NCBI GenBank assembly: GCA_900320925.1
Contig: ONUD01000026.1
Coordinates: 1 to 18,347 of the forward strand
Direction: 5' to 3'
Source: an uncultured Eubacteriales bacterium
GTDB lineage: Bacteria > Bacillota > Clostridia > Oscillospirales > Acutalibacteraceae
Length of the DNA: 18,347 nt
The position numbers were made by a program, and so were the translations under genes. The first letter of the stretch is position 1. Every line of letters begins with the position of its first letter. Shown one piece after another: positions 1 through 6,947 of this stretch. The notes beneath the pieces were generated by a model. The model searched no databases. It was not told the origin of the DNA and worked only from the letters and a program-made list of their open reading frames with translations.

Positions 1-85
1 CACACGGGGATAGCTCGCCCCAACTGTACGGGTTGCCGTACTTGAGCGAGAAGCCCCCACCTCTATAGGTGGGGGAGTATGTCAC
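1..85 (+). mobile_element. Right end of an IS200/IS605-family (TnpB-type) insertion element, partial
   Basis: The first 85 bases look like the right end of an IS200/IS605-type element. A perfect 9-bp hairpin (arms 54-62 and 67-75, loop 63-66) follows the sequence GAGAAG and is followed by GAGTATGTCAC. This GAGAA-stem-loop-GAGT layout is typical of the subterminal right-end hairpin that the Y1 transposase TnpA recognises. The transposase and tnpB genes would lie upstream, outside the window. Two frames stay open from base 1 (to the stop at 43-45 and to the stop at 66-68), so the window may begin inside the tail of tnpB, but I cannot tell which frame, if either, is coding. The exact outer boundary, placed near base 85, is inferred from the pattern. 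A simple terminator is a weaker alternative, because no T-tract follows the stem. Confidence 0.7.
1..85 (+). ncRNA. 3' part of a TnpB-associated omega RNA (reRNA) scaffold, partial
   Basis: TnpB nucleases use an RNA made from the right end of their own element, followed by a guide copied from the flanking DNA. Three nested or adjacent stems are visible. Arms 14-18 (CTCGC) and 46-50 (GCGAG) enclose a 6-bp hairpin (26-31 with 36-41, loop GTTG). The 9-bp terminal hairpin (54-62 with 67-75) follows. This matches the general omega RNA plan of an enclosed stem-loop followed by an element-end hairpin. The guide would start just after the element end, near base 86. The 5' part is outside the window. 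The identification rests on structure and context, not on a database match. Confidence 0.6.
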
Positions 86-110
86 TCTGTGAAGAACAGG
101 AGGGAATTGT

Positions 111-869
111 TTGAAAGCGAATTTTCATACCCACACACAACGATGCTTCCACGCATTCGGCACGGAGGAGGATTATGTCAAAGCCGCTGTTTCCGCAGGA
201 CTTTCACAATTGGGATTTTCCGACCATGCCCCCTTTCCCGATACGGATTTCGGATATCGAATGCCGTTTTCGGAACTGGACGACTATCTTGCCGCCATCG
301 ACTCCCTGAAAGAATCCTATCCCCTGCGGCTGTTCAAGGGGCTGGAAATCGAATACCTGCCCACCTATCGTGATTACTATCAGACCCTGCTCGGCAGACT
401 GGACTATCTGGCACTGGGAGAGCATTTTTACCTCATGCCCGATGGGGAAAGACGCACTATCTTTTCGGCAAAATCAACACAGGATTATCTTGATTATGCC
501 TGTGCCGTGTGTGAAGCGATACAGACAGGCTGGTTTGCCTTCGTGGCACACCCTGATGTGATGATGATTAACGGCTTTGCATGGGACAACAACTGTCAAA
601 AAGCTGCCGAAATGATGATTGCGTGTGCGGCAGAACAGAACATGGTACTGGAATTCAATGCCAACGGCTATCGCCGTGAACCCCTGACCTATCCCGACAG
701 GCGTTTCTGGGAGATGGTCAGCGATACGAATATCCGTGTCATTGTCGGTTCCGACTGCCATACTCCCGAACAAGTCTGGGACAGCTCTATGGAAACGGCT
801 CTGCACGCTGCCAAAGCCATGGGGCTGAATGTCATTGATACGATTTTTGAAGGAGAAAATGCAAGATGA
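111..869 (+). CDS. hisJ: Histidinol-phosphatase, PHP superfamily (HisJ/HisK type)
   Basis: This 252-residue protein is predicted to hydrolyse L-histidinol phosphate to histidinol, the penultimate step region of histidine synthesis, in the cytoplasm. The PHP-domain metal ligands are all in place: H6 and H8 in the N-terminal HTH motif, D38-H39 in GFSDHAPF, E79/E81, H105 in GEHF, H147-P-D149, and D215-x-H217 in GSDCH. Length is normal for the HisJ group. The start is TTG at 111, chosen because a strong SD (AGGAGGG, 98-104) lies six bases upstream and the HTH motif must be at the very N-terminus. The next gene overlaps it by four bases (ATGA). There is no room for a promoter between the insertion-element end and the SD, so transcription probably enters from the element. 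Some PHP enzymes of this size act on other phosphoesters, so the substrate is less certain than the fold. Confidence 0.85.
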   Translation: MKANFHTHTQRCFHAFGTEEDYVKAAVSAGLSQLGFSDHAPFPDTDFGYRMPFSELDDYLAAIDSLKESYPLRLFKGLEIEYLPTYRDYYQTLLGRLDYLALGEHFYLMPDGERRTIFSAKSTQDYLDYACAVCEAIQTGWFAFVAHPDVMMINGFAWDNNCQKAAEMMIACAAEQNMVLEFNANGYRREPLTYPDRRFWEMVSDTNIRVIVGSDCHTPEQVWDSSMETALHAAKAMGLNVIDTIFEGENAR

Positions 870-2056
870 AAAAATGTATACTGTTACTTACCTGTCTGTT
901 GTGTCTTTGCTCCTGTACCGACACCCCCGTACAACAAAGCACGGTACAGGAATCCTCTGCCGAGCCAAGCATGGAGGAAGTATCGGAAAGCCCCGTTCCC
1001 CAAGACTGGCAGGACGAAGGACTGTTTTCGGAATATTATGAAAAGGCATATGAAACCATGCTCACCATGTCACTGGACGAAAAAATCGGACAAATGCTCT
1101 ATGCACGCTGTCCTGATGGAGATGCCGTTGCCATGGCACAGCAGTACCATTTAGGCGGTTATGTACTGTTCGGACGGGATTTTGAAGATCGCTCCAAGGA
1201 AGAAGTGACGGAAAATATCCTTTCTTACATACATTCCCAGAAGATTCCCATGACGATTGCCGTTGACGAGGAAGGCGGCGATGTGGTCAGAATCAGCAGT
1301 AAACCTGCCCTGTATGACAAGGAATTTGCTTCACCGAGGGATATTTTCAGCGAGGGCGGCATGACTGCCATCAAAGAAAATGCCAAGGCTTTAGCTGAAA
1401 TGCTGCAATCATTCCATATTGATGTCAACTTTGCCCCTGTCTGCGATATATCCCTGAACGAAGAAGATTTCATGTACTACCGTTCCATCGGTCAGGATAC
1501 GGATACCGTATGTGAATTTGTCAGGGAATTTGTCCGCACAGCACAGGAAAACAGTGTATCTGCCACCTTGAAGCACTTTCCCGGTTATGGCAACAATGTC
1601 GATACCCATACAGGCATTGCCATTGATGAAAGAGCCTATGAAACCTTTGCAACCACCGATTTCAAACCGTTTGAGGCAGGTATTGCCGAAAATGCCCATC
1701 TGGTCATGGTCAGCCATAACATTGTCAACTGCATGGACGATACCAAGCCTGCTTCCCTTTCTCCCAAGGTGCATGAGATCCTGCGTGATACACTGGGATT
1801 CACCGGCATTGTCGTGACAGACGATTTGGAAATGGACGCTATCACCGCGTATACCAACGGTACATCTCCTGCCGTAGCGGCGATTTTGGCAGGCAATGAT
1901 ATGCTCACCATCGGAGATACCATGTTGGAAGAAGCCGTGACCTCTGTCAAGGAAGCGGTAAAAGACGGTACACTGGACGAAAGCCTGCTTGACCATGCGG
2001 TCATGCGAATCCTTGCATGGAAATATGCCAAAAATAACGGTACGGATTTTTCATAA
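866..2056 (+). CDS. NagZ-like beta-N-acetylhexosaminidase (GH3), lipoprotein
   Basis: This 396-residue glycoside hydrolase family 3 protein is predicted to remove N-acetylglucosamine from cell-wall fragments. The N-terminus is a lipoprotein signal (MKK, a hydrophobic core, lipobox L14-C-S-C17), so it should be anchored outside the membrane by C17. A Ser/Glu/Pro-rich linker follows to about residue 50. The single catalytic barrel carries the NagZ signatures: KHFPGYG at 236-242 with D246 and H248 of the catalytic loop, and the nucleophile region TDDLEM with D319-D320. The usual KHFPGHG histidine is Y241 here. There is no second C-terminal GH3 domain, as in NagZ. The start at 866 has AAGGAG at 850-855 and overlaps the histidinol-phosphatase stop by four bases. 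The pairing with a histidine gene has no obvious metabolic logic and is probably just co-transcription. Confidence 0.88.
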   Translation: MKKCILLLTCLLCLCSCTDTPVQQSTVQESSAEPSMEEVSESPVPQDWQDEGLFSEYYEKAYETMLTMSLDEKIGQMLYARCPDGDAVAMAQQYHLGGYVLFGRDFEDRSKEEVTENILSYIHSQKIPMTIAVDEEGGDVVRISSKPALYDKEFASPRDIFSEGGMTAIKENAKALAEMLQSFHIDVNFAPVCDISLNEEDFMYYRSIGQDTDTVCEFVREFVRTAQENSVSATLKHFPGYGNNVDTHTGIAIDERAYETFATTDFKPFEAGIAENAHLVMVSHNIVNCMDDTKPASLSPKVHEILRDTLGFTGIVVTDDLEMDAITAYTNGTSPAVAAILAGNDMLTIGDTMLEEAVTSVKEAVKDGTLDESLLDHAVMRILAWKYAKNNGTDFS

Positions 2057-2066
2057 ATCCGTACCG
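2038..2066. terminator. Bidirectional terminator between the GH3 and cysteine desulfurase genes
   Basis: A perfect 12-bp inverted repeat (2038-2049 with 2055-2066) has a five-base loop (2050-2054). It overlaps the GH3 stop codon. The minus-strand product is followed by a U-rich run (complement of 2031-2037); the + side is followed by CTTCTTA. Two convergent genes end here, so it can serve both. Confidence 0.8.
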
Positions 2067-2070
2067 CTTC

Positions 2071-3198
2071 TTATATGCTGCGGATGGCAGACAGAAAATA
2101 GTCCATCTCCGCCATTTTCGTAAATACAGAGGGTGATACTCTGACTGCTCCTGTGGAGAGTGTCCCCATCATCTGATGAGCGGCAGGACTGCAATGCAGA
2201 CCGGCTCTGACGGCAATGCCCTTTTTGTTAAGGTATGCCGATACGGCTTCACTGTCCTTGTCCCTGACGTTGAATGACAGAATCGGTACAAAATATTCCT
2301 CAGTGGGTTCGGGGGTATAAAGAAGAATATTGTCCCTTTTGGCAAGCTCCCGATACAGGTACCGTATCAAAGTGTGTTCATGCATGGCAATTTTTTCGGG
2401 TGTTTTGGACGAAACAAAACCAATTCCGGCACGCAGTCCGACAATACCGCTGTAATTGGGCGTACCGCTTTCAAAACGGTCGGGAAGCTCCTCCGGCTGC
2501 TCGTAGGACATGGAATTACTGCCGGTACCGCCCTGCACGAGTGTATCGGGAAGTACCTCCCCTGATACCACCAACACACCTGTTCCCATGGGGCCGTAAA
2601 GTCCCTTATGCCCCGCCGTGCAGAGAAAGTCAATGCCGCATTTCACGTCAATCGGCACAACACCCGCCGTCTGTGCCGCATCTACTGCAAACAGTATCCC
2701 GTATTCATGACACAGTGCCGACAGCCGCTCAATGGGCAGGCGTATACCCCATACATTGGACGCATGGGTGCAAATAACCAGCTTGGTACGGGCATTGATT
2801 GCCTTGCGGAAAGAATCCACCGTTTTGTCATTGTCGCAGGGAAAGACCTCTGCCACTGTATAGGAAACACCTTTCTCTCTGAGCTTCTCCAACGGACGCA
2901 TGACGGCATTATGCTCCAAAGAGGATACGATGGCATGGTCGCCGCTTTTGAGTATCCCCTGCATCACCGTATTGAGTGCCGCCGTACAGTTGAGCGTAAA
3001 GATGACATTTTCCAGCTTGTCACAGCCGAACAATTCGGCAGTTTGCTTTCTTGCCAGAAAAATCTCTTCGGAAGCCTTGAGTGCCATGGAATGACCTCCC
3101 CTTCCGGGATTTGCCGTCATCTGCATGGCAGACGATACCGCACGGCGTACAGGAAGCGGCTTTGGAAAGGTGGTAGCGGAGTTATCAAGATAAATCAC
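2071..3198 (-). CDS. Class V aminotransferase, cysteine desulfurase type
   Basis: This 375-residue PLP enzyme of the cysteine desulfurase/selenocysteine lyase group removes sulfur (or selenium) from cysteine (or selenocysteine) and holds it on an active-site cysteine. The N-terminus MIYLDNSATT is the family hallmark. The PLP lysine is K198 in TAGHKGLYGPMG, and the persulfide cysteine is C336 in GLHCSP. The GLHC(S/A)P form and length around 375-380 fit the short clostridial group rather than canonical IscS. The start is GTG at 3198, overlapping the upstream DUF3343 stop as GTGA, with a GGGGA-type SD eight bases before it. No iscU, sufB or nifU lies nearby, so a general Fe-S assembly role is not supported by context. 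The DUF3343 partner suggests passing sulfur or selenium to a small carrier. Confidence 0.88.
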   Translation of the reverse strand: MIYLDNSATTFPKPLPVRRAVSSAMQMTANPGRGGHSMALKASEEIFLARKQTAELFGCDKLENVIFTLNCTAALNTVMQGILKSGDHAIVSSLEHNAVMRPLEKLREKGVSYTVAEVFPCDNDKTVDSFRKAINARTKLVICTHASNVWGIRLPIERLSALCHEYGILFAVDAAQTAGVVPIDVKCGIDFLCTAGHKGLYGPMGTGVLVVSGEVLPDTLVQGGTGSNSMSYEQPEELPDRFESGTPNYSGIVGLRAGIGFVSSKTPEKIAMHEHTLIRYLYRELAKRDNILLYTPEPTEEYFVPILSFNVRDKDSEAVSAYLNKKGIAVRAGLHCSPAAHQMMGTLSTGAVRVSPSVFTKMAEMDYFLSAIRSI

Positions 3199-3425
3199 TT
3201 TGGATTTCCCCTTTCACTTCTTCCTATGATCTTGATATGATTCTCTTTTAAAATCTTTTCCGCCTCGTCAGTGTCTTTTGGAACATACAGGCTGTAACCG
3301 CAGCCGTTTTTCATATCTCTTTTGGCAGTGCGTTCGATTTCCGAACGGATCCCGAAGCTGTTTAAAATCTGTTTGCCTTTCATCGCATAGGTGACAGACG
3401 ACACCATGATCAGAGGCTTGTTCAT
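3195..3425 (-). CDS. DUF3343 protein, putative Se/S carrier
   Basis: This small protein (76 residues from the chosen start) belongs by pattern to DUF3343, a family annotated as a putative selenium/sulfur carrier. Features seen are the N-terminal strand MNKPLIMVSSVTYAMKG, the central KNGCGYSL segment with the family's single conserved cysteine, and an acidic helix before IKIIGR. I chose the second ATG (3425) because GAGGTGA sits six to seven bases before it, whereas the first in-frame ATG (3431) almost touches that SD. It overlaps the cysteine desulfurase gene by four bases, so the two are translationally coupled. Inferred role: its cysteine accepts persulfide or selenide from the neighbouring enzyme. 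The family name is a prediction; I know of no direct assay of the carrier role. Confidence 0.8.
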   Translation of the reverse strand: MNKPLIMVSSVTYAMKGKQILNSFGIRSEIERTAKRDMKNGCGYSLYVPKDTDEAEKILKENHIKIIGRSERGNPK

Positions 3426-3455
3426 GACCATTCACCTCACTGTCCTTTTATTTTC

Positions 3456-3461
3456 ATTATA
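3456..3461 (-). promoter_or_regulatory. Possible -10 element for the DUF3343/cysteine desulfurase unit
   Basis: TATAAT is read on the minus strand about 30 bases before the DUF3343 start. No good -35 lies at 17 bases; the nearest hexamer, TGGCAC, is at 19 bases. This is plausible as a weak or activator-dependent promoter. Confidence 0.35.
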
Positions 3462-3568
3462 TGCTCCTCTCCCAACCAGTGTGCCATTAGAGAGTGGAGA
3501 GTGGAGTTCTGTTTCCTCCATCTCCTTCACTTCCGGCGACATTATTTCGTAAAATAATACAAAAAATA

Positions 3569-3597
3569 TTGCGAAACAAAAAAGAATTTGTTATAAT
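3569..3597 (+). promoter_or_regulatory. Sigma-A promoter of the ppk1-pfkA unit
   Basis: TTGCGA (3569-3574) and TATAAT (3592-3597) are separated by exactly 17 bases. An A-rich stretch lies directly upstream (3551-3568) and could act as an UP element. The ppk1 start is 39 bases downstream. Confidence 0.8.
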
Positions 3598-3636
3598 AAA
3601 AGCAATGGACAAACGTGAAAGAAAGGTTGATCTATT

Positions 3637-5811
3637 TTGGGCGAAAAGAAAAAAAATACATCTTCATCAAAGCCTGTCAAACTGTGTTCACCGTCCAATT
3701 TCCCGTACCTGAACAGAGAACTGAGCTGGATGGATTTCAACAGCCGTGTGCTGGAGGAAGCATTTGAAAAAGAAAATCCCGTGCTGGAAAGGGTCAAGTT
3801 CCTTGCTATCACCGAATCAAACCTTGATGAATTTTTCATGGTGCGTGTGGCAGGCGTGATGGACAGGATGCACTCTAAGCCGAATGATAAAGATGCTTCG
3901 GGCATGACTCCCGTGCAGCAGTTTGACAGTCTGACCGTGAAGATTCATGAATTTGTCAAAAAACAGTACTCCTGCCTGCACCGCTCCATTGTTCCGGCAC
4001 TCAAAAAGTGGGGTCTGCAATTCCTGAAAATCAAGGAACTTACCAAATCACAAAAACAAAGTGTCGATGAATATTTCGACAAACTCATCTTTCCGGTTCT
4101 GACACCGCTGGCGGTGGATACCTCACGGCCGTTTCCGTTGCTCGCCAATAAAAGCCTGAACATTGCCGTGCGGCTGCGTAAAGAAGGAGAGGATATTTTT
4201 GCGGTGGTGCAGGTGCCGTCGATTCTGCCAAGATTCCTTGAAGTGCCGTGCGAAACCGCCAGAGGTTTTGTCATGCTGGAGGATATTATCATCAGCAGGC
4301 TCTCCGAACTGTTCGGACTGTATGAGATACAGGCTTACTGCCCGTTCCGCATTACAAGGGACTCCGACCTGGATATCGACGAGGAAGCAGACGACCTGCT
4401 GGTAGAAATTGAACACTCCCTGAAAAAACGCCAGAGAGGGGATCCTGTCAGACTGGAGATTGGTGCCAAGTGCGATGAAGCACTCAAACAGTTTCTTGTC
4501 AATATGCTGGATGTGTCCGATGAAATCATCCACGAGGTGGCAGGACCGCTTGATTTAACATTCCTCTCCAAGTTTGCGGGCATTCAGGCTCCCGATGAAC
4601 TGAAATTCAGACCCATTGAGCCTGTGAACCCGCCTGCCGACTTTTTTGGGTACAATGATATGTTTGAAGCAATCCGTGAAAAGGACAGGATGGTACACCA
4701 TCCCTATGAAAGCTTTGAAGCTGTCATTAAGTTTATCAATCAGGCGGCAAAAGACAAGGACGTGCTGGCCATCAAGCAGACCTTGTACCGTGTCAGCGGC
4801 AATTCTCCCATTATTGCCGCTCTCATCAAGGCTGCCGAAAACGGTAAACAGGTGACGGTGCTGGTGGAACTGAAAGCACGGTTCGATGAAGAAAATAATA
4901 TCGGCTGGGCAAAAAAGCTGGAAAAAGCCGGCTGTCATGTCATCTACGGACTGGCAGGTCTGAAAACACACTGTAAAATCGTACTGGTCGTCAGACGGGA
5001 AGCAGACGGTATCCGCCGCTATCTCCATATGGGAACAGGCAACTACAATGATATTACTGCCCGTTTTTACACGGATATCGGTATGTTTACGTGTGACGAA
5101 AAATTCGGAGAAGATGCCTCTTCGCTGTTCAATGTCATCACGGGATATTCTGCACCGCCTGTTTATCACAAAATGAAAGTGGCTCCTACCGGCCTGCGTT
5201 CTTTCTTTGAGGAAATGATTGAAAAAGAAACGCAAAATGCACAAAACGGTCTGCCATCGGGTATTACTGCTAAAATCAATTCTTTGGTAGACCCCAATAT
5301 TATCAGGCTGTTATATCAGGCTTCTCAGGCAGGTGTGAAAATCACCCTGATTGTCAGAGGAATCTGCTGTTTAGTGCCAAATGTCAAGGGGATCAGTGAA
5401 ACGATCGAGGTACGGAGCATTGTCGGTCAGTTGCTGGAACACAGCCGTATCTTCATCTTTGAAAACGGCGGCGACCCGAAAATTTACATGGGTTCAGCAG
5501 ACTGGATGCCGAGAAATCTGGACAAACGGGTAGAATTGGTATTCCCCATTGAGGATCCTGCCTTGGCAGAGAGGTCTTTCCGCATTATTGAAACGATGAA
5601 AAAAGATGTGCTGAATACAAGGATACAAAAATCCGATACCACTTATGAACTTCTTGACAGACGAGGAAAAAAAGTCCATAACTCTCAGTGGGAGTTTTCG
5701 GAAGCTGCCAAAAAAGCACTGCTCTCCAAGAAAACTACCGTGACGGAAGAAAAACTGTTTGTTCCCATGACGGGAGAAAGCTTTAAAAAGAATCTTGATG
5801 AAAATCTATAA
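3637..5811 (+). CDS. ppk1: Polyphosphate kinase 1
   Basis: This 724-residue enzyme transfers the ATP gamma-phosphate reversibly onto polyphosphate chains. The domain order is normal. The N-terminal helical domain begins at FPYLNRELSWMDFN. A middle domain follows, and then two phospholipase D-like catalytic halves. The autophosphorylated histidine is H464 in YLHMGTGNYND. The second catalytic histidine is H602 in LLEHSRIFIFENGG, followed by the signature SADWMPRNLD. Length is typical. The start is TTG at 3637, with AAAGG about ten bases upstream; the nearby ATG at 3605 is in another frame. The C-terminus after about residue 690 is lysine-rich and variable. It shares a transcript with pfkA 17 bases downstream, linking phosphate storage with glycolysis. 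Confidence 0.95.
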   Translation: MGEKKKNTSSSKPVKLCSPSNFPYLNRELSWMDFNSRVLEEAFEKENPVLERVKFLAITESNLDEFFMVRVAGVMDRMHSKPNDKDASGMTPVQQFDSLTVKIHEFVKKQYSCLHRSIVPALKKWGLQFLKIKELTKSQKQSVDEYFDKLIFPVLTPLAVDTSRPFPLLANKSLNIAVRLRKEGEDIFAVVQVPSILPRFLEVPCETARGFVMLEDIIISRLSELFGLYEIQAYCPFRITRDSDLDIDEEADDLLVEIEHSLKKRQRGDPVRLEIGAKCDEALKQFLVNMLDVSDEIIHEVAGPLDLTFLSKFAGIQAPDELKFRPIEPVNPPADFFGYNDMFEAIREKDRMVHHPYESFEAVIKFINQAAKDKDVLAIKQTLYRVSGNSPIIAALIKAAENGKQVTVLVELKARFDEENNIGWAKKLEKAGCHVIYGLAGLKTHCKIVLVVRREADGIRRYLHMGTGNYNDITARFYTDIGMFTCDEKFGEDASSLFNVITGYSAPPVYHKMKVAPTGLRSFFEEMIEKETQNAQNGLPSGITAKINSLVDPNIIRLLYQASQAGVKITLIVRGICCLVPNVKGISETIEVRSIVGQLLEHSRIFIFENGGDPKIYMGSADWMPRNLDKRVELVFPIEDPALAERSFRIIETMKKDVLNTRIQKSDTTYELLDRRGKKVHNSQWEFSEAAKKALLSKKTTVTEEKLFVPMTGESFKKNLDENL

Positions 5812-5828
5812 CAAGGAGTGTATGCAAC

Positions 5829-6911
5829 ATGAAACGAGTCGGCATTTTGACAAGCGGCGGTGACTGCCAGGGATTGAACTCTGCTATCAGAGGTCTTGCC
5901 AAAGGACTGTATGAGCATTACGGCAATCAGGTGGAAATCTACGGCATTATTGACGGCTACAGGGGACTTATCAACGGAGAATACCGCCTGATGACACCCG
6001 ATGACTTTTCGGGGATTCTGACCAGAGGCGGTACCATTTTGGGAACGTCCCGCCAGCCGTTCAAACTCATGCGTGTCATTGACGATGAAACAAGCGTGGA
6101 CAAGGTGGCGGAAATGAAAAAGCACTATGCCGCCATGAAACTGGACTGTCTTGTGGTACTGGGCGGCAATGGAACACATAAGAGTGCCAATATGCTGTCG
6201 GAAGAGGGGCTGAACGTGGTCAGTATGCCCAAGACCATCGACAATGACCTGTGGGGGACAGATGTGACCTTTGGCTTCCAGAGTGCCGTGGACATTGCTA
6301 CCAATGTCATCGACTGTATCCACACCACGGCTACCTCTCACGGACGTGTCTTTATCGTGGAGTGCATGGGACATAAAGCAGGCTGGCTGACCCTCTATGC
6401 CGGCATTGCAGGCGGTGCGGATGTGATTCTGATTCCGGAAATCCCCTACCAGATTAAAAATGTGATTAACTGCATCAAGAGCCGTACCAAGGCTGGCAAG
6501 ACATTCTCGATCCTTGCTGTGGCAGAGGGTGCCATTGAAGAAGATGTGGCAAAGCTTCCCAAGAAAAAGAGAAAGGAAGCCATTGCCAACATGATGTACC
6601 CGTCCATTTCCTATAAAATTGCTGCCGAAATCGAGGAGGCAACCGGTCAGGAAACCCGTGTGACCGTCCCCGGCCACTTCCAGAGAGGCGGCAGTCCTGA
6701 TGCCTATGACCGCTTTATCACGACCCGTTTCGGTGCCGCCGCCGCACAGCTCATCATTGAGGAAAAGTACGGCTTCATGACAGGTCTGGTCAACAATGAA
6801 ATCGTACCCGTTCCGCTCAAGGACGTGGCAGGCAAACTCAAGGCTGTCCCCGTTGACAGTCCCATCATTGCCTCTGCCAAGAGTATTGGCATCAATTTCG
6901 GTGATGAATGA
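5829..6911 (+). CDS. pfkA: 6-phosphofructokinase, group III type
   Basis: This 360-residue enzyme phosphorylates fructose 6-phosphate to fructose 1,6-bisphosphate in glycolysis. Motifs seen are GILTSGGDCQGLN at the N-terminus, GGNGT at 112-116, PKTIDND at 134-140 (catalytic aspartate D138), VECMGHKAGWLTLY, and PGHFQRGGSPDAYDR near the sugar-phosphate site. At 360 residues it is longer than the 320-residue bacterial ATP enzyme and fits the group III enzymes, which include ATP- and PPi-dependent members. G115 occupies the position (104 of the E. coli enzyme) where glycine favours ATP. K135 occupies position 124, where lysine is the PPi-type residue. The usual Mg-binding aspartate before that glycine is N114. 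The phosphoryl donor therefore cannot be settled from sequence alone. SD AAGGAG (5813-5818) lies ten bases before the ATG; it is the second gene of the ppk1 unit and ends at a strong terminator. Confidence 0.93.
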   Translation: MKRVGILTSGGDCQGLNSAIRGLAKGLYEHYGNQVEIYGIIDGYRGLINGEYRLMTPDDFSGILTRGGTILGTSRQPFKLMRVIDDETSVDKVAEMKKHYAAMKLDCLVVLGGNGTHKSANMLSEEGLNVVSMPKTIDNDLWGTDVTFGFQSAVDIATNVIDCIHTTATSHGRVFIVECMGHKAGWLTLYAGIAGGADVILIPEIPYQIKNVINCIKSRTKAGKTFSILAVAEGAIEEDVAKLPKKKRKEAIANMMYPSISYKIAAEIEEATGQETRVTVPGHFQRGGSPDAYDRFITTRFGAAAAQLIIEEKYGFMTGLVNNEIVPVPLKDVAGKLKAVPVDSPIIASAKSIGINFGDE

Positions 6912-6914
6912 CAT

Positions 6915-6947
6915 AAAAAAGAGTGAAGCGATGCTTCACTCTTTTTT
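6915..6947. terminator. Bidirectional terminator between pfkA and spoIIE
   Basis: A perfect 9-bp stem (6921-6929 with 6933-6941) has a three-base loop. It is flanked by six A on the left and six T on the right, so each strand gives a stem followed by a U-run. It begins three bases after the pfkA stop and touches the spoIIE stop. Confidence 0.93.

Noticed and set aside
3471..3486. Sigma-54-like site TGGCAC-N5-TTGGG upstream of the DUF3343 gene on the minus strand
   Set aside because: The essential GC of the -12 element is replaced by GG, and a TATAAT lies just downstream; most likely chance.
5685..6914. A 409-codon open frame on the minus strand opposite pfkA
   Set aside because: It lies fully opposite a gene with unmistakable PFK motifs, crosses the bidirectional terminator, and its translation is rich in His, Cys and Phe like a codon-phase shadow. 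Similar long shadows opposite gltX (13285-14283) and glnS (15159-16193) were rejected for the same reason.
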